From contig NZ_CP109027.1 in the NCBI RefSeq assembly GCF_036226885.1, positions 434,001 to 498,000 on the forward strand: a DNA stretch of 64,000 bases, in the 5' to 3' direction. A model generated the notes under the pieces. The model did no database searches. It saw only the letters and a program-made list of their open reading frames with translations, and was not told the DNA's origin. Within the stretch, counting starts at the first letter, position 1; each line of letters begins with the position of its first letter. A program made the translations under genes and the position numbers. Origin of the DNA: Streptomyces sp. NBC_00663 (GTDB lineage Bacteria; Actinomycetota; Actinomycetes; Streptomycetales; Streptomycetaceae). This document shows, piece after piece, positions 26,945 to 35,906 of this stretch.

Positions 26945-26964
26945 GCAATTTCTCGTGAAATTGC
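26945..26964. promoter_or_regulatory. Perfect palindrome upstream of DUF397, likely XRE operator
   Basis: GCAATTTC (26945-26952), a TCGT spacer and GAAATTGC (26957-26964) form a perfect AT-rich inverted repeat, 39 bases before the DUF397 start and 94 bases before the divergent ATPase gene. Its position suits repression of both transcripts by the neighbouring XRE/DUF5753 regulator. Confidence 0.75.
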
Positions 26965-27057
26965 ACGGACTGGCTTCTGAGGTGGATAATAGCCCCCGTC
27001 GCCAACACCCGTACGGACGCCCCGTCCTGACGCCCTGACGCCACCTCAGGAGATGCC

Positions 27058-27576
27058 GTGTCGCAACCCGCGCGCCCAGCACCCTGGTCTGGCCCGAAGG
27101 TGATCCCGGCACCCCCGGCCACACCGCGTTCCGCCGCACCCGGCTCCCCCGCCGCTCGCACCGCGCGCCGAAGCGCCACCCTGCGCCTGCCCGGCAGCAA
27201 CGAAGGATGCGCACTGGCGCGCGAGTTCACCGATCGTGTCCTGGGCGAGTGGGAGCTGGACGAGTGCCGGGACGACGCGCTGACCGTCGTCTCCGAACTC
27301 GCCGCCAACGCCGTGCTGCACGGCCGGAAGAGCGACACACCCGGCGACGCCGACCCCGACGTATGGCTGCGTCTCACGCGCCGTGAGGCCCATCTGGTGT
27401 GCGCCGTGACCGACCAGGGCGACGGACTTCCCCGTGCGGCCCACGCACCGGACACGTTCAGCGAGCACGGCCGGGGCCTGTTGATCGTCGAGGCCCTGTC
27501 GCAGCACTGGGGCTGGACTCGCCACACGCCCTCGCGCAAGACCGTCTGGGCCATGTTGCCCACAGGGGGCGCCTGA
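27058..27576 (+). CDS. GHKL ATP-binding protein (RsbW/anti-sigma-kinase-like)
   Basis: A 172-residue HATPase_c_2 protein from GTG, with AGGAG upstream. The N box is VSELAANAVLHGR, the G1 box DQGDGLP, and the G2 box HGRGLLIVEAL; the last strand is RKTVWAMLP. The first 40 residues are Pro/Ala-rich. Such small kinases phosphorylate STAS-type antagonists or bind sigma factors. In Streptomyces many, including AbaA-OrfA-type proteins, are found in XRE/DUF5753/DUF397 loci, matching this context. It diverges from DUF397 across the palindrome. Confidence 0.9.
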   Translation: MSQPARPAPWSGPKVIPAPPATPRSAAPGSPAARTARRSATLRLPGSNEGCALAREFTDRVLGEWELDECRDDALTVVSELAANAVLHGRKSDTPGDADPDVWLRLTRREAHLVCAVTDQGDGLPRAAHAPDTFSEHGRGLLIVEALSQHWGWTRHTPSRKTVWAMLPTGGA

Positions 27577-27577
27577 G

Positions 27578-28102
27578 ATGCAGCCGCTCACCGAGCTCTC
27601 CAGCGGTGAGGAAAGCGTGCGACGGTCCGATCAGGCCACCACGCTCCGGGACGTCGGACTCGTGCCGTGGGGTGACATCGAGGACTCGACAGGGTCCGCC
27701 GCCGCCATCCCCTACCTGCTCGCCGCCATCGCCTCGGGCGACGCGGCCGCCGCGCACGACGCGCTGGGCCGGCTGCGGCACCGCATCTGCCGGAACGGCT
27801 TCGTCGTCGGACAGGCGACAGCCGTCACGGTCCCCTTCCTGTGGGATCTGGCCCGGCGCCCGCAGACCACCTGCCGTGCACAGATTCTGCGTCTGCTGCG
27901 GAACATCGCCGACGCCCGGCAGTGGGAGATCATGGCCGCCGCCTACCCGAAGCTCCGCCGCCACGGAGACCACGTCGAGTGGGAATCGGCCGCCCGCCGC
28001 GCCGTGCGCGCCCAACGCGGCGCCATCCCACGGCTCCTGGCCGAACGTGACGACGAACTCGTGGACGCGACCAAGGCGCTCGCCGCCATGCTGGCCGACT
28101 GA
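27578..28102 (+). CDS. HEAT-like helical protein, unknown function
   Basis: This encodes 174 residues and starts one base after the ATPase stop, so the two are co-transcribed. It contains paired helices (SAAAIPYLLAAIASGDAAAAHD, then LGRLRHRICRNGFVVGQATAVTVPFLWDLA, and CRAQILRLLRNIADA) typical of HEAT-type repeats in Streptomyces proteins of unknown role. There is no catalytic motif. The link to the ATPase suggests a shared signalling function; nothing further is visible. Confidence 0.82.
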   Translation: MQPLTELSSGEESVRRSDQATTLRDVGLVPWGDIEDSTGSAAAIPYLLAAIASGDAAAAHDALGRLRHRICRNGFVVGQATAVTVPFLWDLARRPQTTCRAQILRLLRNIADARQWEIMAAAYPKLRRHGDHVEWESAARRAVRAQRGAIPRLLAERDDELVDATKALAAMLAD

Positions 28103-28264
28103 GGACCACGACGGCCCACACGCTGCCCGCGCCCCCTCCTTGGCAGTGCTTCCGGCAGCCGGCCGTCATCCGGCCCCGAAACGGTTGCGGACGCGGCCCA
28201 ACGATGCGGACAGAACCTTCCGGGGCGAAGGACGGACCGAGGGTGCGCCCGCCCTGCCTCGGTG

Positions 28265-30480
28265 TCAATGGGAGACGGGCTCGCCGTCAGGGGAGTTGGG
28301 GGAGAGAGGGGACGTCTTTGCGGTCTCGGTGATGACGGCCGCGATCTGGCTGCGTGAGGTGAAACCCAGCTTGGCGAGGATGTGCTCGACGTGGGTGTCG
28401 GCCGTGCGTGGCGCGGGGAGCGCGCACCTGCGGGAGTCGGGCGCCCCCGACGGCCAGTTCGGCCAGGTCCTGCGCGGGCAGGGCGGTGCCGTGGGTGTAG
28501 AGGTGGGTGAAGTGTTCGGCCCCGAGGGCGTGCATCAGGTCGTTCTCGGTGGCCTTGTGCAGGCCGTTCAGCCCTGGCTCGCCCCACAGCAGCCTGCCGA
28601 CCTGGCGCCACAGGGCTCCGGCGCCTCCCAGCAGTGCCGTGGACAGTTCGTGTTCGCCCTTGCTGTACGCCACCCAGGACAGATACTCCACCGTGACGGC
28701 GACGCTCATGGTCTCGCCCTGTTCCAGTGCCGAGCGCAGCACGGTTCGGCCCAGGTCGCGGGCGGCGTCCAGGTCACCGGATGCCCACAGGCACAACACC
28801 TTCATGATCAGCAGACGGTTCCGCCGCCATCGTTCATGTGGAATGTGGGTCAACTCCCGCAGTCCCAGCTCGACTTCCGCCAGTGCGGAGAAGTCGTGGT
28901 TCGCCTGAAGCAGTGTGCGGGCATGGTCGTAGGCCGCCATAGCGCTAGGGACGTTACGGCCCCACGCGGAGAGCTCGATGGGCTTGGCGGCCGCGGCGCG
29001 CCCCCTCAGGAAATCGTCGTCCAGCAACTCGGCGACTTCCCCGCACCGGCGCACCAGTTCGCGGGCCGACGGGTCGAACTGCACCATTCCGTAGTAGGCG
29101 CCGTGCCACAGCGCGAGACCGTGCTCGGGGGTCGGACGCGGCTCGGCGATGAGTGCTTTGTCGACCCACCGTCGGGCCTCGGTGAGCCGGCTCTTGCACA
29201 GCCACAGCCACAGCCCGGCGAGGCCGTTGACGATGCGCAGTGCGGCCTCGTCGCCGGGGTGGGCGGTGGCGAAGGCCATGGCGAGACGGAAGTTGTCCAG
29301 GTCGGCGGCGAGCCGTTCGCCCCACGCCATCTGCTGGTCTTCGAACCATTCCTGGCCCGCCTGTACCGCCAGGCGCAGGAAGAACTCCTGATGGCGCCGT
29401 GCGTAAGTCTCGTTCTCCCCACTCGCCTTGAGGTTTTCGGCGCCGAACTCCCGGATCGTGTCCAGCATTCGGTAGCGCTGTTGTCCCGGGCCGTCCAGGG
29501 ACTGCACCACGGACCTGTCCACGAGCGAGACCAGCAGGTCCATGATGTCGAACCCGTCGAGGGCACCCCCGTGGCAGACGTCCTCGACCGCGGTCTGGGT
29601 GAACCCGCCGGCGAACACCGACAGGCGCGCCCACAGTGCCCGTTCGGCGGGGCTGCACAGGTCATGGCTCCAGGCGATGGCCGCACGAAGCGTCTGATGG
29701 CGCGCCTGCACCGAGCGCGCCCCCGCCAGGATCTCGAAACGCAGGTCCAGGCGTTCAAGGATCTGTTCCTGCGGCATGGCGCGCAGGCGTGCCGCGGCCA
29801 GCTCGATGGCCAGGGGGTATGCCCTCCAGACGCCGGCACAGGGCGAGAACCTCGGCGCGATTGTCGTCGCACAGCTCGAAGGACGGACGGGCGGCCCGCG
29901 CGCGGGCCGTGAAGAGCTTCAGCGTGTCGTTGTTCGTCTCGTCGGAGGTGGCGTCGGGCAGCGGCATGGGGCCGATCGGCAGCACGAACTCCCCGGTCGG
30001 CGCCACGGGTTGACGGCTGGTCAGGAGCAGGGTCAGATCGGCGGTGCTGCCGACGAGGATGTCGGCAACACCGCCATCGCGTCGACCAGGTGCTCACACG
30101 TGTCCAGGACCAGGAGTGCGCGCTTGTCGGAGAAGTACTCGATGAGCTGGTCGATCGGCTCCAGTCCGGCCGCTTCGGGCACGCCGACCGCGGACGCCAC
30201 CGTGTCCGGCAGGAACTCCGCGTCCCGCAGTCCGCTCAGCTCGGCGGTGCTGACGCCGTCGGGGAACCACCCGGCATGCAGCTCCTGGCCGGCCTGAAGG
30301 GCCACCCGCGTCTTGCCGTCTTGCCCACCCCGCCCGGCCCGGTGAGCGTGATGACGCGGGCGTTCTCGACCGCCGCCCGCACCATGGCCAGCTCTTCCAC
30401 CCGGCCGATGGACCCGGTGCGTCCATGCCGGTATCCGGAGCGTGCCCATCCCCACCGTTCGCCTTCGCTGCGTTGCGTCA
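28265..30480 (-). pseudogene. LuxR-family regulator with AAA/NB-ARC ATPase and TPR-like region, multiply frameshifted
   Basis: Pieces in different minus-strand frames assemble into one large LuxR-type ATPase regulator. GRVEELAMVRAAVENARVIT, then the P-loop TGPGGVGKT, lie near 30400. KTRVALQAGQELHAGWFPDG to RALLVLDTCEHLVDAM (Walker B-like) follow in a second frame, and a third carries FVLPIGPMPLPDA to LALCRRLEGIP. The long stretch 28490-29777 (RHQTLRAAIAWSHDLCSPAE and the helical repeats) is intact. The end shifts again into ADTHVEHILAKLGFTSRSQI, the second half of the LuxR HTH. The first half of that HTH is deleted. At least four lesions are present, so it is non-functional. Confidence 0.85.
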
Positions 30481-30708
30481 CGATGACAGATTGTGCAGTA
30501 TCCGCGGGTCCTTGACCCCGGTTCCGGGGCACTCGGGACGTCCGCCCGGTGACCACCTGGCCACCGCCCAGGAAACGGTCAGGAACCCGCGGGTCGCCTG
30601 TAAGGCGGAGCAGGGACGCCGGCACGGCGGGTGAGCGAGGATCTTGTGGATCTTGCGTGCCACGATGCCGGGACACCACCCCCGCATGTCGATGGGCAGG
30701 AGCAGGCC

Positions 30709-31059
30709 ATGATCAGCGGTGCGCATGTCATCGTCTACAGCCAGGACGCCGAGCAGGACCGTGCGTTCATCCGTGACATCCTCGGTTTTCCCGGCGTCGA
30801 CGCGGGCGGCGGGTGGCTCATCTTCAAGCTGCCTCCGGCCGAGGTCGCCGTACACCCCACCGATGGCCCACCCCGGCACGAAGTCTCTCTGATGTGCGAC
30901 GACCTCGATGCTCAGCTCGCCGAGTTCCGCGCCAAGGGCATCGAGATCACCCGCCCCGTCAGCGAACAGCGCTGGGGCCGGCTGACGGCGATCCGGCTCC
31001 CCAGCGGCGCCGAACTTCCGCTCTACGAACCGCTGCACCCCGTCGCCCACGACCTGTGA
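30709..31059 (+). CDS. VOC-superfamily protein (glyoxalase-like)
   Basis: A 116-residue single-domain VOC protein: MISGAHVIVYSQDAEQDRAF, GGGWLIFKLPPAEVAVHP, RHEVSLMCDDLDAQLAEFRA and LTAIRLPSGAELPLYEP. The metal-ligand positions (His in GAHVIVY, Glu near LYEP) are compatible with activity. Such proteins include isomerases, dioxygenases and antibiotic-binding proteins. ATG 30709 has AGGAGCAGG upstream. It is followed after 32 bases by a TetR gene in the same direction, so the two may form a unit. Confidence 0.88.
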   Translation: MISGAHVIVYSQDAEQDRAFIRDILGFPGVDAGGGWLIFKLPPAEVAVHPTDGPPRHEVSLMCDDLDAQLAEFRAKGIEITRPVSEQRWGRLTAIRLPSGAELPLYEPLHPVAHDL

Positions 31060-31091
31060 TCCCGCAGCGGCGACACATCGGAGGAGCACCG

Positions 31092-31757
31092 TTGAGCACA
31101 GAGGCGAAGCAGGAGCCCCACGCCGCGCAGCACTGGCGTCATTACGACCCGCTCAGCCTGCACCCGATCCTGTTGCATGCCATGGAGGCGTTCAACGAGC
31201 ACGGCTATCACGGCACTTCGGTGCGTGACATCGCGGGCCGGGTGGGAGTGACGGTCCCCGCGCTCTACTACCACTACGAGAACAAGCAGGCCCTTCTCGC
31301 GACGCTGCTGGAGACGTCCATGACGGACGTGCTCGACCGCTGCCGGGCCGCCGCGGCCGAGGCGGGCGACGATCCGGTGCCGCGCTTCTGCGGCATGGTG
31401 GAGTCGATCGTGCTCTACATGGCCCACCGCAAGGGGCTGGCGTTCCTGGACACGGAGATACGCAGCCTGGACCCCGGCAACCGGGCCCGGTACGTGGCGC
31501 TGCGCGACTATCTGGAGCACATGCTGCTGGACACGGTGAACTCGGGAGCCGCGCAAGGGGTGTTCACCACGCCGATCCCGGCGGACGCGGTGCGCGGGGT
31601 GCTGATCATGTGCCAGGGCGTGGCCAACTGGTACCGGGCCGAGGGCCCGCTCACCGCGGAGGAGGTCGCCCGCAGACACGTACTGCTCGCCCTCGGAACC
31701 GTGGGGCACACGGGTGCCGGCACGGACAAGGCGTTGCTCAAGGGAGCGGCACTCTGA
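31092..31757 (+). CDS. TetR-family transcriptional regulator
   Basis: This encodes 221 residues from a TTG start with GGAGGAG upstream, which fixes the start despite the rare codon. The HTH is TSVRDIAGRVGVTVPALYYHYENK. The C-terminal ligand domain is helical and includes FLDTEIRSLDPGNRARYVALRDYLE, common in TetR proteins linked to fatty-acyl or acyl-CoA metabolism. Its targets are probably itself and nearby genes; the ligand is unknown. Confidence 0.92.
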   Translation: MSTEAKQEPHAAQHWRHYDPLSLHPILLHAMEAFNEHGYHGTSVRDIAGRVGVTVPALYYHYENKQALLATLLETSMTDVLDRCRAAAAEAGDDPVPRFCGMVESIVLYMAHRKGLAFLDTEIRSLDPGNRARYVALRDYLEHMLLDTVNSGAAQGVFTTPIPADAVRGVLIMCQGVANWYRAEGPLTAEEVARRHVLLALGTVGHTGAGTDKALLKGAAL

Positions 31758-31829
31758 CGGAGGGAACCGGCACTCAGGGACCGGCGTCCATGGAGGAAAA
31801 GATCACCCATGGGCGCGGAGGAGCTCTCG

Positions 31830-32453
31830 ATGACCGGCGCAGCCACCCGTTACCTCTATCTCGTCCGGCACGGTGAGGCACTGCCGGACGAGAGCGGGTT
31901 GACCGAGGGCGGCCGACGGCAAGCCACACTCCTCGGCCGACGTCTCCGCGGCATCCCCTTCACAGCCGTCCACCACGGTCCTCTGCCGCGGGCCGAACAG
32001 ACCGCACGCCTCATCGCCGGCCAGCTGAAGGGCGTCCCTCTGCACGTATCGGAGGTCGCCGGCGACTACGTGCCGTACCTACCGGAGAAGGAGGAACTAC
32101 CGGCGGAATCGGCGGACTTCTATCTCCGCTTCCTCGCCGGAGCCGGCGAGGAGGAGCGAAAGCACGGACCCGCGCTGGCCCGCCAGGCTCTCGATCTGTT
32201 CACCGGGGCGGTGCCGGACGAAGAGGACCGGCACGAACTGGTCGTCACCCACAACTTCCTGGTCGCCTGGCTCGTCCGGGACGCCATGCACGCACCGAAG
32301 TGGCGTTGGCTCGGCCTCAACCACGGCAACGCGGCCCTCACCGTCATCCGCTACGCGCCCGGTCGCCCCGCCTCCCTCCTCGTCAGCAACGACATGCGGC
32401 ACCTGCCGAGCGAGCTGCGCTGGACGGGCTTCCCCGCCCAGCAGCACATTTGA
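31830..32453 (+). CDS. Histidine phosphatase family protein
   Basis: A 207-residue phosphoglycerate-mutase-like phosphatase. The catalytic RHG is in YLYLVRHGEALPDESG; the second histidine is in LVVTHNFLVAWLV. Supporting motifs are HHGPLPRAEQTARLIA and, at the end, HLPSELRWTGF. ATG 31830 is favoured by GGAGGAG eight bases upstream over the ATG at 31809. Substrates of this branch vary from phosphoproteins to small phosphate esters. Confidence 0.92.
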   Translation: MTGAATRYLYLVRHGEALPDESGLTEGGRRQATLLGRRLRGIPFTAVHHGPLPRAEQTARLIAGQLKGVPLHVSEVAGDYVPYLPEKEELPAESADFYLRFLAGAGEEERKHGPALARQALDLFTGAVPDEEDRHELVVTHNFLVAWLVRDAMHAPKWRWLGLNHGNAALTVIRYAPGRPASLLVSNDMRHLPSELRWTGFPAQQHI

Positions 32454-32483
32454 ACCGGCCAGACCTTCCCGCCCGGCCTCCGG

Positions 32484-33152
32484 TCAGGAATGGAACCGCC
32501 ATCGCCCCTCAGAGATGACGTCCACCTCGCCGTCCCTGACCCGCACGGCCGTCTCGTCGTCGAGGAAGTAGATCGGAAAGTCGGCCCGCGCGACGATGCG
32601 ATCGGCCCAGGCGTCGTCCCGCTCGGGGAAGTTCGGCGAGTACAGGTGGGGCTTGAGATACCAGTCGAAGAGCCCGAACGGCGGCTCCACGGTCGTCGCG
32701 CCGAGCACGTGGAGGTCCGTGGTGTCCCCGATGACGTCGGCGGAGTGTGCGGTGAGATGACGGCTGAAGATCATCGATCCGGCGCTGAATCCCACATAGA
32801 CCCGGCTCTCCAGCGCCTCCCGGAAGCTGTCGGCCAGGCCGTTGCCGGTGATGCTGCGCGCGAGGTGGTACTGGTTGCCGCCGCCGACGTAGATGACGTC
32901 GGCGTTGAGCAGCCGGTCGAGCACCATCCGGCGGGGCAGGCCGTTCAGTTCCAGGACGTCGAACTCCCGCCAGCCCAGGCCGTGCAGCCGGTGCATGTCG
33001 GCGAGGAACCACCCGTGGTCTCCGGGTTGGGCGACCGACGCCGTGGAAACGTAGACGACGTTCGCCGATCCGAACGGCCTGCCCACCATGTCCCGCAGCG
33101 CGTCCCGCTCGGTCTCATTGCGCAGGCCACTGGCCGTCAGCAGAAGGTTCAT
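32484..33152 (-). CDS. Peptidase E-like (S51 family, class I GATase-like)
   Basis: This encodes 222 residues beginning MNLLLTASGLRNETERDALR. The fold landmarks are VIYVGGGNQYHLARSI and the nucleophile elbow VYVGFSAGSMIFSRHL (Ser), as in dipeptidase E and cyanophycinase-type proteins. The C-terminus TAVRVRDGEVDVISEGRWRF matches the same family. Family members cleave Asp-Xaa dipeptides, but many Streptomyces homologues are untested. It converges with the phosphatase gene. Confidence 0.92.
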   Translation of the reverse strand: MNLLLTASGLRNETERDALRDMVGRPFGSANVVYVSTASVAQPGDHGWFLADMHRLHGLGWREFDVLELNGLPRRMVLDRLLNADVIYVGGGNQYHLARSITGNGLADSFREALESRVYVGFSAGSMIFSRHLTAHSADVIGDTTDLHVLGATTVEPPFGLFDWYLKPHLYSPNFPERDDAWADRIVARADFPIYFLDDETAVRVRDGEVDVISEGRWRFHS

Positions 33153-33238
33153 CGGGCGAGCCAAGCACGAGCCACGGACCGGCGCAACGAACCCGGGCCG
33201 CGGTCGGCGGCTCCGGGACCCACCCACCCGGACAGGGT

Positions 33239-34030
33239 TCAGGCCAGCTTCTTCAGCTGTGCGTCGAGGACGTCCTGGGGGATGGCCGGCGGCTGGATGG
33301 GGTTCAGGGACAGGAAGGTGGCGATGGTGGAACCCTGGCGAACGACCAGGACGGTGACGGGGATCTCGGGCCCCGCGCCGCCGTCGACGACAACCTGGCT
33401 GGCGTCGAAAGCCAGGGCCTCGTCCCCGTAACCGGAAACCGAGCGGGGCCGCGCACCGGAGTACCCCAGCCCGGCGCCGGGAAGCGCGTCCGACGGACGC
33501 ATGTCGGCGGTGGTGCACTTGCCGAGCGCCGCCCGCAGTTCGGTCATCACCGTGCCCGCGTCGGCACGTGTGTAGGAGGCCAGGCTCACACTCGCGTGCT
33601 GCCCCATGCTGTCGGAGTCGGACACCACGTCCTGGGCGACCTGGGCCGTGAAGTCGTGCAGGCTGCCCAGTTGTGCGGCCGCGTAGACGGGCCGGCATTG
33701 CGCGGGCGTGACGGCACGGTAGGTCGTCAGACTGTCGTGGTCCACCGGGCTGCCCTTGCCCGAGACCGTGGTGACGCCGTAGCCGGGCACGTCCGGCGCG
33801 CTCAGCGCCAGACGGTCGAGGGCCTTCTGATCGAGCCCCTTCCCGCCCGCGGAAGCCGGTGCACCGGAGGCCTGCTGCGATGCCGTACCCGTGGACACGC
33901 CGGACCCGGGCTTCGCACCTCCCCCGGCGCCGCCCCCGCCGGCCGTGCCGCACGCGTCCACCAGTGCCAGCACCGCCGCCACACCCACCGCCGCAACGAC
34001 CCGTCTTCTGGCCGCAGAACCACGCATCAT
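33239..34030 (-). CDS. Putative lipoprotein with sensor-type domain
   Basis: A 263-residue protein. Its leader RRRVVAAVGVAAVLALVDACG ends in a lipobox-like VDAC; the aspartate at -2 is unusual. A Gly/Ser-rich linker follows, then a domain (SAPDVPGYGVTTVSGKGSPV, QCRPVYAAAQLGSLHDFTAQ, ASYTRADAGTVMTELRAALGKC) similar to the sensor or PknH-like extracellular domains of actinobacterial lipoproteins. Cysteines at QCRP and GKC could form a disulfide. Start 34030 is chosen so that the leader is N-terminal. It is probably anchored outside the membrane; its ligand is unknown. Confidence 0.85.
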   Translation of the reverse strand: MMRGSAARRRVVAAVGVAAVLALVDACGTAGGGGAGGGAKPGSGVSTGTASQQASGAPASAGGKGLDQKALDRLALSAPDVPGYGVTTVSGKGSPVDHDSLTTYRAVTPAQCRPVYAAAQLGSLHDFTAQVAQDVVSDSDSMGQHASVSLASYTRADAGTVMTELRAALGKCTTADMRPSDALPGAGLGYSGARPRSVSGYGDEALAFDASQVVVDGGAGPEIPVTVLVVRQGSTIATFLSLNPIQPPAIPQDVLDAQLKKLA

Positions 34031-34453
34031 CCACCCCACCCCCGGGGGCCACTTCCGGGCACACCCGCACAAGAAGCCCTGGTCATATGCCCGGGCTGTC
34101 GCTCGCAGGGAGCTTAGCGGGAGCCTGTGAAGCCTCCGCACCAGGTAGTTCAGGCCCGTACCCGCATGGGGGCGAGAAGGTGGCCCGGCGAGCGGGACCG
34201 CGGTCAGCGCATCGCACCGCCTGGGGCCGTCCGCACGGCTCTGTGGCCTGCCGCCGCGTTCAGCGCGTCGCGGACCTGGCCCGGCAGCGATCGGCGATGC
34301 GGCCAGTCGACGACGGGACGTACACCGGCGCGGGCGACGACCACGCCCAGGGCCTGGTCGATGACGGTGTGCACGTCACCATCCGCACCCTCCAGCCCGC
34401 CGGGGTTTCCCGCACCCGCGGCCGTGCGCACTGACTCGGAAGTACCAGCGGCT
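34031..34453. other. Region without a convincing gene
   Basis: Open frames exist on both strands here, for example 34204-34491 on the minus strand, but their composition lacks the codon bias of the neighbours and no family is recognisable. The first ~100 bases upstream of 34030 must hold the lipoprotein promoter. The rest may be decayed coding sequence. Confidence 0.5.
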
Positions 34454-34975
34454 TCATTCCTCCAAGGACTCCGGGGCAGCGCGACAGGCAAGATACCGAT
34501 CGAAAATCTCCTGACTGTCGGGAGTGAAGGTCCACTGCCGCAGAGCTCGCAGCAGCTCGGACTCGGTCAGCCACCCGTGCCAGGCCACCTCGCCCGGGTC
34601 GCGGGCGAGGGCCTCCGCGAGCACGGCATCGCACACACCGAGCCAATGCGGGCTGAGCCCCACCCGGTTGAGGAACCTGAACCGAAAGCACACGGTCGCC
34701 TGCACCCCCAGCTCCTCACTGAGCTCGCGCGCAGCCGCCCGCTCATAGGACTCGCCGACTCCCGCAGCGCCCCCGACACCCAGTTCGTAATGCCCGGGAT
34801 AACGGGACAGCTGCTCGGCCCGCCGGTGGACGAGAAAGCGGCCTCGCCCATCGCGGCAGACCACCACGCCAACCCGGTGCAGCCACCCCTCCCGCACGGC
34901 CTGCCTCCGGCTCACCACTCCCAGCACCTGGTCCTGAGCGTCGACACGTTCCACGAGTTCATCCACGACCCGCAC
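34454..34975 (-). CDS. NUDIX hydrolase
   Basis: This encodes about 173 residues. The complete Nudix box is GAAGVGESYERAAARELSEE followed by LGV, with all catalytic glutamates in place. Before it comes the LHRVGVVVCRDGRGRFLVHR strand pair typical of the isopentenyl-diphosphate-isomerase-like or YfcD-like branch, together with VDELVERVDAQDQVLGVVSR at the N-terminus. YfcD/IDI-like members act on diphosphates of unknown identity. GTG 34975 is the most probable start. It diverges from a phosphotransferase gene. Confidence 0.9.
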   Translation of the reverse strand: MRVVDELVERVDAQDQVLGVVSRRQAVREGWLHRVGVVVCRDGRGRFLVHRRAEQLSRYPGHYELGVGGAAGVGESYERAAARELSEELGVQATVCFRFRFLNRVGLSPHWLGVCDAVLAEALARDPGEVAWHGWLTESELLRALRQWTFTPDSQEIFDRYLACRAAPESLEE

Positions 34976-35081
34976 GGTCCCAGACACCACTGACACACGA
35001 CCGAATTGCCCAACGGTCGGGCCGGGGGCGCACTTCGGAACCGTCCCCCACCGCCGCCGACCCGGCGGTAGCGTGATCGGC

Positions 35082-35897
35082 GTGACGGCTGAGCGCGAGA
35101 CCACGGAGGGCGAAGCCCTGGTCGGCGGCATGGTGAACGTGGGCGCGGTCTTCCGTCACGGTGCCGTGGTGGAACGCCCGGCGCCGCGCACCGCACGGGC
35201 CCTCCACGCTCATCTCCTCGCACTCGCGGAGCACGGGTTCGACGCGGCGCCGAGGCCGATCCGGCTGACCGCAGACGGCCGTGAGCAGCTGACCTTCATC
35301 CCCGGCGACGTCGCTCTTCCGCCGTTTCCGCACTGGGCGATGACGGAGACCGCGTTGAGATCGGTGGGCAGTCTGCTGCGGCGCCTGCACGACGCGAGTG
35401 CGGCCATCGCGGTCGACGCATGCGCCGAGTGGCCCCGGTCCCTGGCCGATCCGGAGGGAGGAACGATGCTCTGCCACAACGATGTGTGCCCGGAGAACGT
35501 CGTCTTCCGCGACGGCCGAGCCGCGGCCCTGATCGATTTCGACCTGGCGGCCCCCGGCCGAGCGGTCTGGGACGTCGCCATGACCGCGCGCTACTGGGTT
35601 CCCATGCTCGATCCCACGTCCGCGGCATATCTGCATCCCGCGGGGCTGGATGCCCCGACACGCCTGCGCATCCTCGCCGACGGATACGGCCTCTCCCCGC
35701 AGGAGCGCGCCGAACTGCCCGGCGTCGTCGAACAGGCCACCGCGGCCTGCCGGGCCTTCGTCGCCGATCGAGTGGCCGAGGGTGACCCCGTCTACACCAA
35801 GGCGCTGTCCGAACGCGGTGGTTGGCAGCGTTGGGACCGCATCCAGGAGTGGCTGGGGACCCACCGTGACGTGTTCACGGCGGCCCTGTCGAGCTGA
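35082..35897 (+). CDS. APH-family phosphotransferase
   Basis: This encodes 271 residues with the choline/aminoglycoside kinase fold. The Brenner motif is LCHNDVCPENVVFRDG (Asp and Asn) and the metal site is ALIDFDLAAPGRAVWDVA. The N-lobe is short (MVNVGAVFRHGAVVERPAP). GTG 35082 was chosen because TAGCGT, nine bases upstream, looks like a -10 box for leaderless transcription; GTG 35073 is also in frame. A trifunctional or resistance role cannot be assigned. It converges with the MFS gene, with nine bases between the two. Confidence 0.88.
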   Translation: MTAERETTEGEALVGGMVNVGAVFRHGAVVERPAPRTARALHAHLLALAEHGFDAAPRPIRLTADGREQLTFIPGDVALPPFPHWAMTETALRSVGSLLRRLHDASAAIAVDACAEWPRSLADPEGGTMLCHNDVCPENVVFRDGRAAALIDFDLAAPGRAVWDVAMTARYWVPMLDPTSAAYLHPAGLDAPTRLRILADGYGLSPQERAELPGVVEQATAACRAFVADRVAEGDPVYTKALSERGGWQRWDRIQEWLGTHRDVFTAALSS

Positions 35898-35906
35898 CAG
35901 GACGGC

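Noticed and set aside
34204..34491. Minus-strand 95-codon frame between the lipoprotein and NUDIX genes
   Set aside because: It overlaps the NUDIX 3' end, has no ribosome site and no family similarity that I recognise.
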